The notes under the pieces are model-generated. The model did not search any database. It was given only the letters and a program-made list of their open reading frames with translations, and was not told where the DNA came from. From Orbilia blumenaviensis (taxonomy: Eukaryota; Ascomycota; Orbiliomycetes; Orbiliales; Orbiliaceae): 64,000 nucleotides of DNA. Shown piece after piece: positions 23,663-35,052 of the stretch; position 1 is the first letter of the stretch, and each line of letters opens with the position of its first letter. A program made the translations under genes and the position numbers. Location of the stretch: contig JAVHNS010000014.1 in NCBI GenBank assembly GCA_036872755.1, forward strand, positions 186,001 through 250,000. Reading direction: 5' to 3'.

Positions 23663-26600
23663 CTACCAGAGGTTGACTCTCCTCACCCCCTCCATCTGGT
23701 AGTCGTCCAGCATCCACACCAACCCCCCCTTCTCGCGCTTCTGCGTCAGCAACGAGAACACCTTCGACCTCGCCACCCCACTCCTCACCCCCTCCCAAAT
23801 CCCCTCCTGCCCCTCCATAAACTCCTTCTCCCCCATCCACAACTCCCCTCTCAGCGACACCCACCTCTCCAGGCCCCCACTTCCTCTCCCTTCCACATCC
23901 ACCATGCTCTCCTGACCCCCCCAGGCCAGTCTGAGCCTCACCCACGGCAACTTCTTCTCCACCAACCTCCTAACCTCCTCCTCTTCCACCGCTGGCTGGT
24001 GCCTCAAGACCACCTCCCTAAGGCTGCATCCTTGCCAGGCATATCGGATGCCCTGTAATGGGCGCGACGAAATCTTCCCCGGAGTGGAAGGCTGGCCGGA
24101 AATTTCGATGCCGCAGATCATCCGGCACGAGGTGAGCACGCACAGCATGCTCACGTCGGTCAGATTGACCCCGCCTCGAACGGCCACCCCCACGAGATCC
24201 GGGCAAAGCTTAACCAGCTGGCAGAAATCGTCATCTTCAATGTCAAGCTGGCCCCCTCTCACCTCCACGTACACCAGCTGTCTGCACAAACCCACGTTCT
24301 TTCTCACCCGCTCCAGGATCCCCGCTGCAGCGCCGGTCTCCGTTGCAACGACAATTAGTTGCGTCGTATCGTCTGGAATAGGAACCAGGGGCTCCCACTC
24401 CGAGACAACCGCAACCCTCTTGTCGCTGCCGCCGTCCTCAGCTGGCAGAACCTCCTCGAGGTCAGAGGGATCGTCGAACTTAATGAGATCGACATCCTCT
24501 TCCCCAAGAAGGTCCCGCTGGCCTCGGGCTGGATCCCATTGCCCTAGCTCCTGAGCCTCCTCCCCCTCCTCCACCCAGTATGAGAATGCCCCCTCCCACT
24601 CCTGCATCCTCACCCGATCCCTCAACATCTCTACCTCTCTCTCCAAGTGACTAACCCTCTCCGTCAACCGGATCAATTCCACCCCCTGATCCGCGATGAC
24701 TCGCCTGTCCTCTTCCCTCTCCTGTCCCAACCGACGTAGCTCATCCCTCATGCTGGATACCGCCTCCAGCAGCTCCCTTGTGACCTTGGTTTCTTGTTCT
24801 GAGGAGTTTTCCTTCTCCCCACCCAAGAGCGCTTTAACGTCACTCTTAGGTGTGACGAGTTTTTTAACGAGGTTTTCTTTCCTCTCGAGGGGTTTAGCGT
24901 CGCCCAGGCAGACGGGTTTGCAGAGGGGGTTTCCCTTCCCCCGAACGTCCTCTTCTTCCACCCACTTCCACTCCCCTTCACTCCTCACTCTCTCCTTCTC
25001 TAGCGGCTTAGACACTGGCTCCTCGAAGGAGCAAAATCCCGCCACCACCTCACTCCATTCCTCCGCACTGTAAACACGATCTCCCCCGCCTCTCTCCACG
25101 CTGGGCGTTTCAGCTCTCCTTCTGGGGGCTGGACGCCTAATCTCCCTCACTAGGGGACTCATCGGCTCTGGGAGCGATATCTCGGTCCCCGAAAAGTAAC
25201 TCGACGAGCTGGCCGTCGGATCTGGGCCGAATTCCCAGATGCTCGACAGGGCCTGCTCAACGACCTCGCGCATCTCCGGTACCCTCAGAAGCTTTTTCAT
25301 CACGGGGGGCATCTGCTGCCCCTCCGGCACACAGAGCTCTCCGATCACATCTTCTACGTGCGGAAATGTATTGAAGGGATAGTGAAACTTTCTCCCCCCA
25401 GCACGAACGTGAACGAACCCAAACTCTCCGGAGATTTCAATCATGTCCCCGTCTATCTTAAAGCTTCGGCAGAAAAACCCTTCTGTGGGTTGCTGAGCGG
25501 TAAGCTCTTCAATCAGCGGAAACCGGCGAGGTCTTGGTGACGAAGGTGCGGATCCACAGTTCCCTCCGTGAATCGTTGGGATGTGCGTAGTCTCTGGTTC
25601 GAAAGGTGCCTTACCATTAGATGGCCCATCGAAACCGCCATGAAGACCGTCACTAGAACCGACACGAAGCGAGGTAGGTTTCTTAGCTTTAGTATTTGGT
25701 GTAGCAGCCGGAGGGTTGAATTTTCCTTCTCGAATCAAAAAATCCATTCGCTGTTGCAAGTTGTCATATGCAAGATGGAGCCTTGCCTTGAGATCCCCTA
25801 ACTTGACCGTGGGACAATCAATCATGATGCTGTCCACATCTAAACCCTCTTCCCTACTGCGAGCGAGAGTATCTCGTGCGTAACGGTAACGCTCATCCTC
25901 TTCCTGGACATGGTCGACAAGGTAGACGCGGTCATTTGTATCTGGATCTCGAGCAGCATAGATAACGCGAATGCCAGTATACTGCGAACGTTCAAAAACG
26001 GGGAGCTTCCGGATATCCTCTTCTGGAATCTTGGTGGATGAAGAAAACAGTTGGCGTGACTTGAGGGACTTTTCGTCGTCTGGGCCATCGTAGTTTGTAA
26101 AACGAGTGTATGAACTAGGGGGTTCACGTAGAGCGACAGCTGGAACATCGGAGTCTTTCTAGAGCTCCACGTCCGAAGCCGCATCTCCAGTGAGTTCATC
26201 ATACTCGTATGACTTGACCTCGTATTCAATATCATCCTGGTTGCTGTGTTGGCTAGGGGTATCAACGGGCTTTGCAACTGTAAATTCGTGGTCGGGAGTA
26301 AGAGATGAATTGCCATGGAGGGAACAACTGATACCGAGATCCATTCCATCTGCAGGGCGGGAGCAGTTCAGAACCATTAGATCGGCGCCTATGTTTTTTC
26401 CTGGATGGTTGTGGATCTTGCGTTGGACCAAAATAGAAGCAGCTGAGCGCTGAGAATCGTGACAGAGGTAGTTGGGAACGACCGGAAAGAACTTATCAGC
26501 GACAGGAGAGTGAGAGCTATAGTGATAGACGGTTCTTTGATTGGGCGTAAATGAGACCCACTTCGTGGGATTGAGAGTACTCCCGTGGTGTTCGTCGGTC

Positions 26601-27247
26601 CACACAGCACTCTCTGGGGGGACCCCTCTAGTCACCTCGAGAAAGACGAAACAGTCCTTATCGGCAGAGGAAAATTTCCAGCTATTTGGGGAGCATTTAA
26701 ATGGTCGAGGGGTGCTATCGATCTTCTCGGTTTTGGTCTGTGATTCGAGAGGTCCGTAGACATCAGATAGGGGGGCGCTATCGTTGTTCCCGAAAACGCG
26801 TAGGGAACCGCCTTCCTTAATAGAATTGAGCTTCCAGGAAGGAAACTTGTAATCCTTGGCAAGGTCCTCGAGCAGTCCTGTTGTGATGGAGCTTGAAGGA
26901 TTTGAGCTGTTGAAAGACATCTCGGTGTTGTTACAAAAGACGCGAGATTGCAAATGACTCCGAACATATTTCGTTGCATTTGTGATATGAGGGATTCCAT
27001 GGACCTTCCCTAGTGCCGGGCCTGCGGACTTCTCTTGCCCTTCATTAAGCGATAGAGTCGAGCAGCTTGAATCAGAGCTATCCACGCTCGACATCGTGTT
27101 TTCGATACCTATGTTATGCTCAAGCTCAGAGAAAATGATACGTTTTGACCGAGGCATCTCAACCGAGTTAATCGAGGGATGGGAAATTGAGTTCTCGCGA
27201 GCACTTTGCTCGGACTCAGAAGTAGAATAAGTTGATTGGCACGACAT
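23663..27247 (-). CDS. Long coiled-coil/LRR-like protein; one reading frame crossed by a single TAG
   Basis: From ATG 27247 to TAG 23663 the minus strand stays open in one frame for 1195 codons except for a single TAG at 26161-26159 (codon 363). The N-terminal part is Ser-rich and of unknown fold. After the stop the frame continues with acidic, conserved-looking sequence (IRKLPVFERSQYTG, VIYAARDPDTNDRVYLVDHV), an alpha-helical segment, a coiled coil (about TRELLEAVSSMRDELRRL to MLRDRVRMQEW) and a C-terminal LRR-like region (CPDLVGVAVRGGVNLTDVSM). The stop can be avoided by a 90-nt GT-AG intron (26204-26115, GTATGA...CCTAG, phase 2) giving 1164 aa, or a weaker 60-nt intron ending at the TAG itself. 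The alternatives are two genes or a broken one. I do not recognise the family; it shares a head-to-head promoter with the CCCH/LRR gene. Confidence 0.65.
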
Positions 27248-28008
27248 TTTGGATGAACTTGGACGGAAACAGGAGGGAAGCTATACAGCGACGCGTCAAA
27301 CTTGTATCTTGAGATGAAAATCGACTTTTTAGGGTAAAGTGAAGGGAAAAAAACTGCTACGTACCGTTTTTTGATGAAAAGCTTTATGGTTCTCAGTTGA
27401 ATTCAGGTGCAGGCTATCTATTCCAAGCTCTGAGTGATATCAAGACAGAAACAAGTCAACAAGCAGAGAACGGGGCTTGAAACGGAGAACGGTGTGCTGA
27501 GAGGCGATTCTTAAGACAAGAAGAGTCTAAAGATAGTGATATGAAGCTTTGAGCTGATGATGATGGGAGTTTGTTAGAGCTTGAAGGTGAAACGACTTTT
27601 ATTCGTTGAAGATGCTTTAGTGATTCTACTGAAGCTTGAGTGAAGAGGATGAAGAGAAGGAAAGAAAAATATGTTGTTGCTGAGCTGAGGGGGCCTTTTT
27701 ATAGTCTGGGGGGCTCACTGTGAGGGATGTGATAGTGCGAGTTTGCTGTACCCGTCTCGGCAGTAGCACGGCTGTCGAAAATACTTATTACCCCTTTGAG
27801 CCGTCGACGGTCCCCGGAAGGGAATTATTCCTGGTTGGGTATTGTCACCATAGCAATCCAGGCGCTTCTTTATTTCCATTTCTACTATCGAGATCGCTGC
27901 GGCCATCGCTTTCTTACATCGACATCACATCAATCTCTTCTGCATACGCCACCCACCTCCTACACACCTTACTACACTCAGATCAACAGACCTATTCGCC
28001 CTATAGAT
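27248..28008. promoter_or_regulatory. Shared divergent promoter region
   Basis: These 761 bp separate two divergent genes with LRR-like C-termini and should contain both core promoters. TTTTTATAG at about 27697-27705 is a weak TATA-like motif on the plus strand; nothing else is distinctive. Confidence 0.35.
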
Positions 28009-29468
28009 ATGTCATCACAAAACGCTGACAACCAACTGGGAGGGGCCCCCAAGCTCAGCCCATATCACTGCAAGTATTATGCAAAAGGAAAATGCATGCG
28101 CGGTAGCGACTGCCGCTTCTTTCACGACGCTACCCTCATCGAGGACTTTGACCAGTTGGAGATAGTTGAGTTCGATCTTTGTGACCTAGAATCTCTCGAT
28201 TCGGAAGCCTACGGTGACTACGAGGGCCCCATTAGTATATCTGAAGCCACGCCTGAGGCTATAGCTTACAGAAAGTACAAGCATCCACCGACGCCTTCCC
28301 CTCAGATCCTATCCTTCAAAGACTTGAAATCCTACAGCAAGTCACGTCTAACGCCAACTTACACCCACCTTCAATTTGGATCCGGCTTCCCGGTTACGAA
28401 TGCTCATATCCAAGACCTTTTGACTTGCCCATCGATGCTAGCCTCTTTGGAGGTTTTCATCATTAAGGGTATCGATGGTACGACCACGACAACGGGAAGG
28501 GGCAAGAGGAGAAGAGCTACAATAACAGATCCAAAGCCGATCGAAATCTCGAACGAACCGTTCATAACTATGATTCGCAAATGTCAAAGTCTTCGCGTCC
28601 TCCACCTTATCGGATGCACTAAGCTTGACGACTTCGTCTTCAGAGCTATCGCAGAGAGCTGCCCAGATCTCATGGAACTCAAGCTTACTGGTAAGCCAGA
28701 CCTTACTTCCATTGCATGCATCGAACCTCAACTCAACACACCAAAATCCAACAACCTCGCTTCCTAATTGGGACCGAGAATCCCTGCAGATGATATCCCT
28801 ATTCGGTTATCCAACATTCAATTGTCTAACGTTACACAGGTATCCCAACAAAAACAGGGTGTCTCACAAACGCTAGTTCAGTTTATGTCGTTACAAAAGG
28901 CCACAGCTGCCTCACTAAGATCCGAGAAATACACCTCACGAACCAATCGATCGGTCCGGAAGGCGTAACCCTTCTCTCAGACGCCCGACCGGTCGCCAAC
29001 ATTCTCGAAGGCGTCCAATCCGCCCTCCCAAGTAAGGGAGCCGGTCTCACCCTCACAAGCTTGGAGGGCACCAGAGTCCACCACAGCAGTTACATTGTCG
29101 CTATCGAGGCTCAAAAGCTCAGGTTCAAGGAATGCTTCGCTCCATTATGGGATATTAATAAGGGAGAACAGCCGAGTCCAGAAACGGTGGAACGTCTAGT
29201 GGAAGGAGCTTATAAGATCCCAGGCTTCTGGACCGAGCCTGGAGAGGCTGATGAGCCAGGTGAAGAAGAATGGGAAACGGGGACTGAACACTCTGCAGAA
29301 GCGGACGAAGGCATTCATCGCGTGGAGCTAGTTAATCCCGCGTACCCCGATAGCCAGAAGCTCTCGGACGACCTACTTCTTAGTTTGACTGAGGCCATTC
29401 GAAAGTTACATCGTGGCATCGCGGGCGCCGGTATCGACTATAAAGGGGAAACTCAAGATACGGAGTAG
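28009..29468 (+). CDS. CCCH zinc-finger protein with LRR-like region
   Basis: Two exons (28009-28690, 28840-29468) give 436 aa. The 149-nt intron has a TCTAAC branch point and joins in phase 1. ATG 28009 is the first in frame. Residues 21-39 form a canonical CCCH finger (C-x7-C-x5-C-x3-H: Cys21, Cys29, Cys35, His39), a fold that often binds RNA. An acidic linker follows, then LRR-like repeats (CPSMLASLEVFIIKG, CQSLRVLHLIGCTKLDDFV, CPDLMELKLTG, CLTKIREIHLTNQSIG) and an acidic C-terminus. A basic insert (GRGKRRRA) could be a nuclear signal. The CCCH plus LRR combination suggests an RNA-linked adaptor; the target is unknown. Confidence 0.78.
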
Positions 29469-31063
29469 CCCGACTTGAGCAATGCCATTCAAAGAAAGTT
29501 ATCTCCACTGTTTCATTTCTTCATTTTCTTTTTACTCTTTTTTTCTTTCTTTTTGTTTTCTTTTTTTTGCTAAGCTTCTATTGTATCGTATTACTGCTGT
29601 GTTTTACGAGTTAAGAACACTGGCTCGCCGAATGGTGAGGCCCATGTCTCGCGCTGGTAAATCTATCGTCAATTAACCTGTTAAGCCGATACGAAGTAGC
29701 CCGTACGAAGTTGCCAGTCGTAAATCAAGTATCCAGTATCAGTTCGACTTGGGTGCGTCTAGCCCCCGAGACCTAGTATCAGAAATTAGTGTGAAGTTTA
29801 GAATCTTAACTTAATCACAGTACTTGTGGCTGGTCTCGTCTTGTGGCCGACTGTTGTCTAGGACCGAAACTAATCACATTGCATCAAACCAAAACTTTCT
29901 GGCTCTGGCATACATACTCATTCACGAAGAAACAAGTATCTATATCATAAATTTCGGAGCGATGGAAGTATAGCCATGCACACAAATGGAATATAGGAGA
30001 GCATGCTCGATACACTGTAGAGACACTATTAATGCAAATTTGCAATGGCAAACTGTCCTTTTATGGAAACCCTGATTCTGTGCTATTATGTGTCTGGTCT
30101 ACAAGACAAGACAGTATGTAAACAGTTTGAACAGTTACTGATGTAATTTAGATATGGTCTTGTAACCAGTTGCAGCCTGGATAATAATTTTTGATAAACC
30201 AAACATACTAAAGGCTTACTGGCAATGTGCGTATATACGCAAGCCTTAAGTTCATCGATAATACGATCACAAGACGTATGTGAGATGCATACCTGAGTTC
30301 CAATGGAAAAGAGGTATACAGAAAAGACAAAGTATATCCTACAGACACCGCAATCCAACCCAAAAACAAATGAAAATATAAAACCGAAAAAAAAGGGTAT
30401 GACCAGGCCAAAAACGAAGAGAAACAGAAACCGGGAAAGAGACAAATGTGGCCGGAAGGCAAATACAAAGCATCCTTAACATTGAAAATAGGTAACCCGA
30501 TAACAAATAACAAAGGTTAATAAAATCCAGGTATCGTGGCGAATATAAAGGCAGCCGAAGAAAAGTATAAAAAATCCAAAAGATCGAATGTCATCGTCGA
30601 TAGGCGATCGAGCCCGAGGATGCTGGTAATGAAGAGAAAAAAAGAAGAAAAAAGTACTTGTACAGAGAGCGAAGGGGATCGACCCGAGACACTAGAGAGA
30701 GCGCACGCGGACTAAGGAAACTATAGCATCAAGCTTCTCCTAGCCAAAGCTGATTGTTTGGACTGAACAGAAGAAGCAAGAACAGGATATTAGCGGTTAT
30801 TCTCTCCTACATCTATGATATCTTCCCCGAGGCGTTTGTGGTGGTGTGTAGGTGTGAATATATATATATGGTGGAGTGAGTGTGTGTGAAGGTGAAGGTA
30901 AATGTGAGGGTGGATGGATGGATTGGGTGGGAGCTGGGAGGTCACACTTGGAATGTTGTGTTGCCGTTAGATGAGCACCGGTCAATAGTATAATGAAAAG
31001 CTGACAGTTCGCCAGCTTTGAGAGATTCCGCTGGCTTCTCATGATAAAAACTGAAAAATACGA
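29469..31063. other. Spacer, T-rich then simple-sequence rich
   Basis: It begins with a T-rich 3' flank (29515-29575) of the zinc-finger gene. Around 30835-30935 there is GT/GGAT simple sequence. The short frames on the minus strand at 30.1-30.5 kb are hydrophobic because of biased composition and are not supported as genes. Confidence 0.4.
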
Positions 31064-31640
31064 CTATTTCATTGTCCCAATATCGTCAGCCATGATCTTT
31101 CGCTTCAGTTGTAGTGGGTCTTTGAATCCTGCCCGATAGCTATCGGGCTCGATCAATCCCGTGTTGAGGACGCAATTGATAAGCCTCGGCAACACCTCAG
31201 AGGGTAGACTTACTGCTCTCTGTATTCTCTTTCCGAGTGCTCCTAAAAGCAAGAGACTTCTTTTCAACCACAGTGTCCAGGCCAAATCTGTCGAGTATCT
31301 CAGTAGCGACTTCGGCAGACCTCTTAGCAACATAGAAGTTTAGTCGCGGGTAGAGTTCCGAGTAGCATAAGTATTGGTATGAAAATGGATCTCGACTGCT
31401 GCTTGTGGACCACTCTCCATCGTATAGCAGAAAGTTGCAGTATTGGTTTGAGCTGAGGACCTTATCAAGGTCGTTGACACTATATTTCGAAATTTAAAAC
31501 ATTAATAAATTTCATCCGGTGCTAAAAAGGTGGCGGCCGCCCAAGCCCACATCCGACCAATCGGCTGGATAATGGTTTAAAATCCCCAAAAAGACCCACT
31601 CAAAAACATAGACACCTTACCTGCTGACTTCAACGAGCAT
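31064..31640 (-). pseudogene. Thioredoxin-fold gene, redox site lost and frame broken
   Basis: Exon 1 (31640-31621) encodes MLVEVSS; a 141-nt intron (31620-31480, GTAAGG...TATAG) joins in phase 2 to VNDLDKVLSSNQ. The layout follows thioredoxin: an N-terminal helix, a strand (FLLYDGEW), the position of the WCGPC active site occupied by WSTSS, a helix, a strand (RLNFYVAKRS) and a helix (AEVATEILDRFGL). The next strand and helix (LLLLGALGKRIQRAVSLPSE, then VLPRLINCVL) are only found in the +1 frame, so a 1- or 2-nt indel must lie near 31250-31280; without it the frame stops at TGA after KSTL. A conserved cis-Pro is also not visible. It is either a pseudogene, a sequence error in a non-redox thioredoxin-like gene, or (less likely) a truncated protein. 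Confidence 0.48.
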
Positions 31641-32939
31641 TTTGTTATAGAATTAATGAAGTGATCTTAAGATCCTTTTTGTTGTATTTTTTGGCGAGCT
31701 TTTGCTGGGATATAGGATATAACAATCGGTCGGTGGGTTGCCGGGAGTACTAGGGTAACTGACGTTTTCTGCAGATAATAGTAGAAATGGGGCACAATGA
31801 AAGACCGGTAGCCAACGGTTTATATAAATCCTTGGACATTTTTAGCTCACTATGATTACTTGCAGCTTGGTATACATATACCAATGCCGCATACAAACCC
31901 CTCTTTGAAGCTATACCTCACTCAAGTTAGTCAAAGCCAACAGTTTCCCTTACGAACAGCACACTAAACTCGACTGGTACCCCTTCTAGAAAATGGGCGA
32001 ATGCAAAAATTCATGATTATAGTGATCATGTAACGCTATCTTTGCAGCACTGTTTAGTCACAAAGCCGCTTTTTTCACCGGTGTGCGTAAGTTGAAGCCG
32101 GTATACGGCATTCCCTGGTTGGTTTCCCTCTAACCTTTTTCGCCCGATTCAATAATCTCGATCCGAAAGGTTTCCATTTTTGTCATGGGCGAATGATATA
32201 GTGCCGGGTGTTCGACCTTGAAGCGTATTTGGTGCTTGCAGCGCTCAGCCACGTGGCCCGTTCACGAACGGAGGTTATAGAGGTAGTATAATAGCAGGCT
32301 GGGAGGACTGTCAGTGGCCCGGTTTCACTTTTTTTTCTTTCCCCAGGTAAAAGCAACGTTGAAACAAGAGAAAATCTTTTCGGTGGCGTTTATTTAGGAT
32401 TTGTGAAGTGCGGCTTTGATCTGTGGCTTGCATATGTCGAGTGAATATGAGCATGAAGCAAACCGTTGAACCATGGGTTAACTGACCCGGAAATCCTCCG
32501 ATTTGGTGCTAAATTCCGTTGGTGATAGTACGTTTTGCTTTTCAACGTGAAACTAGACATCCTAACAGCCTAGATTTGTCCATTTCCTCGTCTCCTTTTA
32601 CCGGGAATGACATCACTACAGTATTGTCTCAATCGTGTCTTAATGCACTACGGGTAGATTAGTGTGTATCGTATCCCGTAGCTCCAGGGCGCCTAGGGCT
32701 CTCCGCAATGGAGAGATCCGGGGATTTACATCCATGTGAAATTAAACAATGTGGAGGCACCCTGTTCGATAAGCTATTGCTGTAAATATTGCCAACGTCC
32801 ACCAACCACGTAAGCGCCTAAGGGTCCTAAAATTATATCTGTGAATTATCATTGCATTGTGCACTTTATGCTAATCCATGCTTTCATGCAGGGCACTAAA
32901 AAATATTGTCTTGGCACTCTATATTGAAATAAGCATCAG
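31641..32939. other. Spacer left of the AT island
   Basis: No coding region or repeat can be supported. Composition is ordinary up to the target-site TA of the AT-rich element. Confidence 0.4.
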
Positions 32940-32941
32940 TA

Positions 32942-32989
32942 ACGTATTTAACCGGGCTGCGAAACAAACCGGCAACACAAAACGCTAAC
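32942..32989 (+). repeat. Left terminal inverted repeat
   Basis: Starts ACGTATTTAACCGGGCTGCG and continues with GAAACAAACCGGCAACAC. It matches the right end over about 46 positions and keeps ordinary GC content, unlike the interior. Confidence 0.88.
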
Positions 32990-35004
32990 CTCAAGTGGGT
33001 TGAGTGATTCTTCTTGCTAACTCCTAAATACCTTCAATATTTCTATTTTTTTTCTATAAATTTTAACCTTCTATCTTTATATTATAAAATTCATTATATT
33101 TAGTTTTAAACTATAAAGAGGATTCTTTAAATTTATTAATAATACTATAAATTAAATATAATTTAATAAATTTAAAAAAAAAAATAAAAATTTAATTTAT
33201 ATTAAAATTATTAAAAAATAAAATTTCAAAATTTTTTAAAAATACAATTAATAAATATAATATATTATTATTAATATTATATTATTAATTTATAAAATAT
33301 ATAATTTAAAAAAATTACTAATTTAAATTTTAAAAATAATTATTTATTTTAATTAAAAAATATATTTTAATAATTTATATAATAAAATTATAAAAAATTA
33401 ATTTTTTTTTTAATTATAATTTTTTTTAATTAATAATAAAAAAAATAATAAACCAAAAAATTAATATTAATTAAATTTATAAATTCTTTAAACAACATTT
33501 TAAATTAATTATAATTTATAACTATTTATTAAAATTTAAATAAAAAAAAATAAATAATATTAAAATTATATTAAATTAGTTTAAATTATATTATTAAATT
33601 ATTAAAAAATATAAAATTTTAATTAAAAACATATAAAATATAAATAAAAAAAAATTTATAATTAATTTTAAAAAATTTAAAATTATTATTATTTTTATAA
33701 TTTATAAATAATAAAAATTTTATACTCATAATACTAACAAGAAAAATATAATTATAATTAAATATATATTTATTATTAAAAAATTTTATTTTTTGTTAAT
33801 TATATATTTTAAAAAAATTTATATTTTTAATTAATATTAAAATTATAAAAAAAAAAAAATTGGTTATAAAAAATTAATATAAAAAATATTATTAATGAAT
33901 ATTTTTTTTTAGTTTAATTAAAATATTATTTTAAATTTATAATAATTTTAATTATTAAATTTTAAATTTTATAATTAAAATAATTATTTATTTTTAATAA
34001 CTATAAATTTTATATTATTATAAATTTTATTAATTTTTATTAAAATAATAAAATTATACTTTTTTATTTTTTATTATATTTAATATACTATTTATAATTT
34101 TTCAATATTAAACTCTTCAATTATTATACTATAACTTATAAAAAAAAAATTAATAAATTTTTAAAATATAAAAATATTATAATTAAAAAATTAAAATTTA
34201 AAAAATTTATTAATATTATTTATATAATTATATTTATAAAAAATTATATTATTAAAAAATAAAAAAATATTAAATTAAAATTATTTAATATATTATAAAT
34301 TTTTAAAAAATTATTTAATTTTAAAAAAAAAAATTATATAAATTTATTATGTGAAATAATTTTAAAACACAAATTATAATTTTTATAAAAAAAAATAATT
34401 TAGTAATTTTAAATTTTAATATATTCTTATATTTTATAAATATATATTAAAAAAATAATAAAATTAGTAATTTTTTATTTTAATTTTATTTTTAAAAATT
34501 AATTAAATAAAATTATTAAAATAATAATTAAATTTTTTATTAAATAAAAAATATTTTAAATAATAAATCAAAAATTAGAAAATATATTTAAAATTTAAAA
34601 AAAAAAAAAAAAGAAAAGTAAATCTTATTTATTAAAAACAAAAATGTTTACAAATATTAATATTAAAAAAATTATTAAAATTATTAAAACCCAAATAATT
34701 ACTTATTTAAAAAATAATATTATAATTACCTATATATATAATTTTAAAAATAAACAATTTATATATATTTAAAATTTTTAAATTTAAGTAGTATTAATTT
34801 AAAAAAAGGTATAAGATAAATTATATTATATTATATTGTTACTTTTTTTTTTTTTATTTATTTTATATAAAATATATATATTTTATTTAAATTTATTAAT
34901 ATATTATATAATTTAATATAATTTAATATATATTTTTATTTTTAAATATTATTTTATTAATTTATATTTATAAATATGTTAAATTTTGAGGTTTTGGTAA
35001 AATT

Positions 35005-35050
35005 TAGTGTTTCGTGTTGCCGGTTTGTTTCGCCGCCCGGTTAAATACGT
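35005..35050 (-). repeat. Right terminal inverted repeat
   Basis: Reverse complement of the left end: reads GTGTTGCCGGTTTGTTTCGC and ends GCCCGGTTAAATACGT, followed by TA. The match fades into the AT-rich interior at about 35005. Confidence 0.88.
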
Positions 35051-35052
35051 TA

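Larger units (their letters stand above)
32940..35052. mobile_element. TA-flanked TIR element with an almost pure A+T interior
   Basis: The two ends form an inverted repeat of about 46 bp: the left begins ACGTATTTAACCGGGC at 32942 and the right is its reverse complement, ending at 35050. There are only a few mismatches (at TIR positions 17, 38 and 43). Each end abuts a TA dinucleotide (32940-32941 and 35051-35052), the target-site duplication typical of the Tc1/mariner superfamily. The element is 2109 bp. Between about 33030 and 34985 nearly every base is A or T, so no coding capacity survives. Saturating RIP of a DNA transposon is the usual explanation, but the well-preserved GC in the TIRs is odd for that. 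Confidence 0.82.

Noticed and set aside
25840..26349. 169-codon minus-strand frame overlapping the in-frame stop region
   Set aside because: It is a shifted reading of the long coiled-coil gene; the main frame keeps acidic, conserved-looking sequence on both sides of the stop.
30086..30513. Hydrophobic minus-strand frames resembling a membrane protein
   Set aside because: The hydrophobicity follows from A-rich plus-strand sequence; two overlapping frames are equally open and neither continues through a splice site.
31131..31148. Perfect 18-bp palindrome GCCCGATAGCTATCGGGC
   Set aside because: It is isolated, lies within the broken thioredoxin-like frame and has no second copy in the window, so I treat it as chance.
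32990..35004. AT island as a mitochondrial insertion
   Set aside because: It is far more AT-rich than fungal mtDNA, has no mitochondrial gene or tRNA remnants, and is precisely bounded by inverted repeats and TA.
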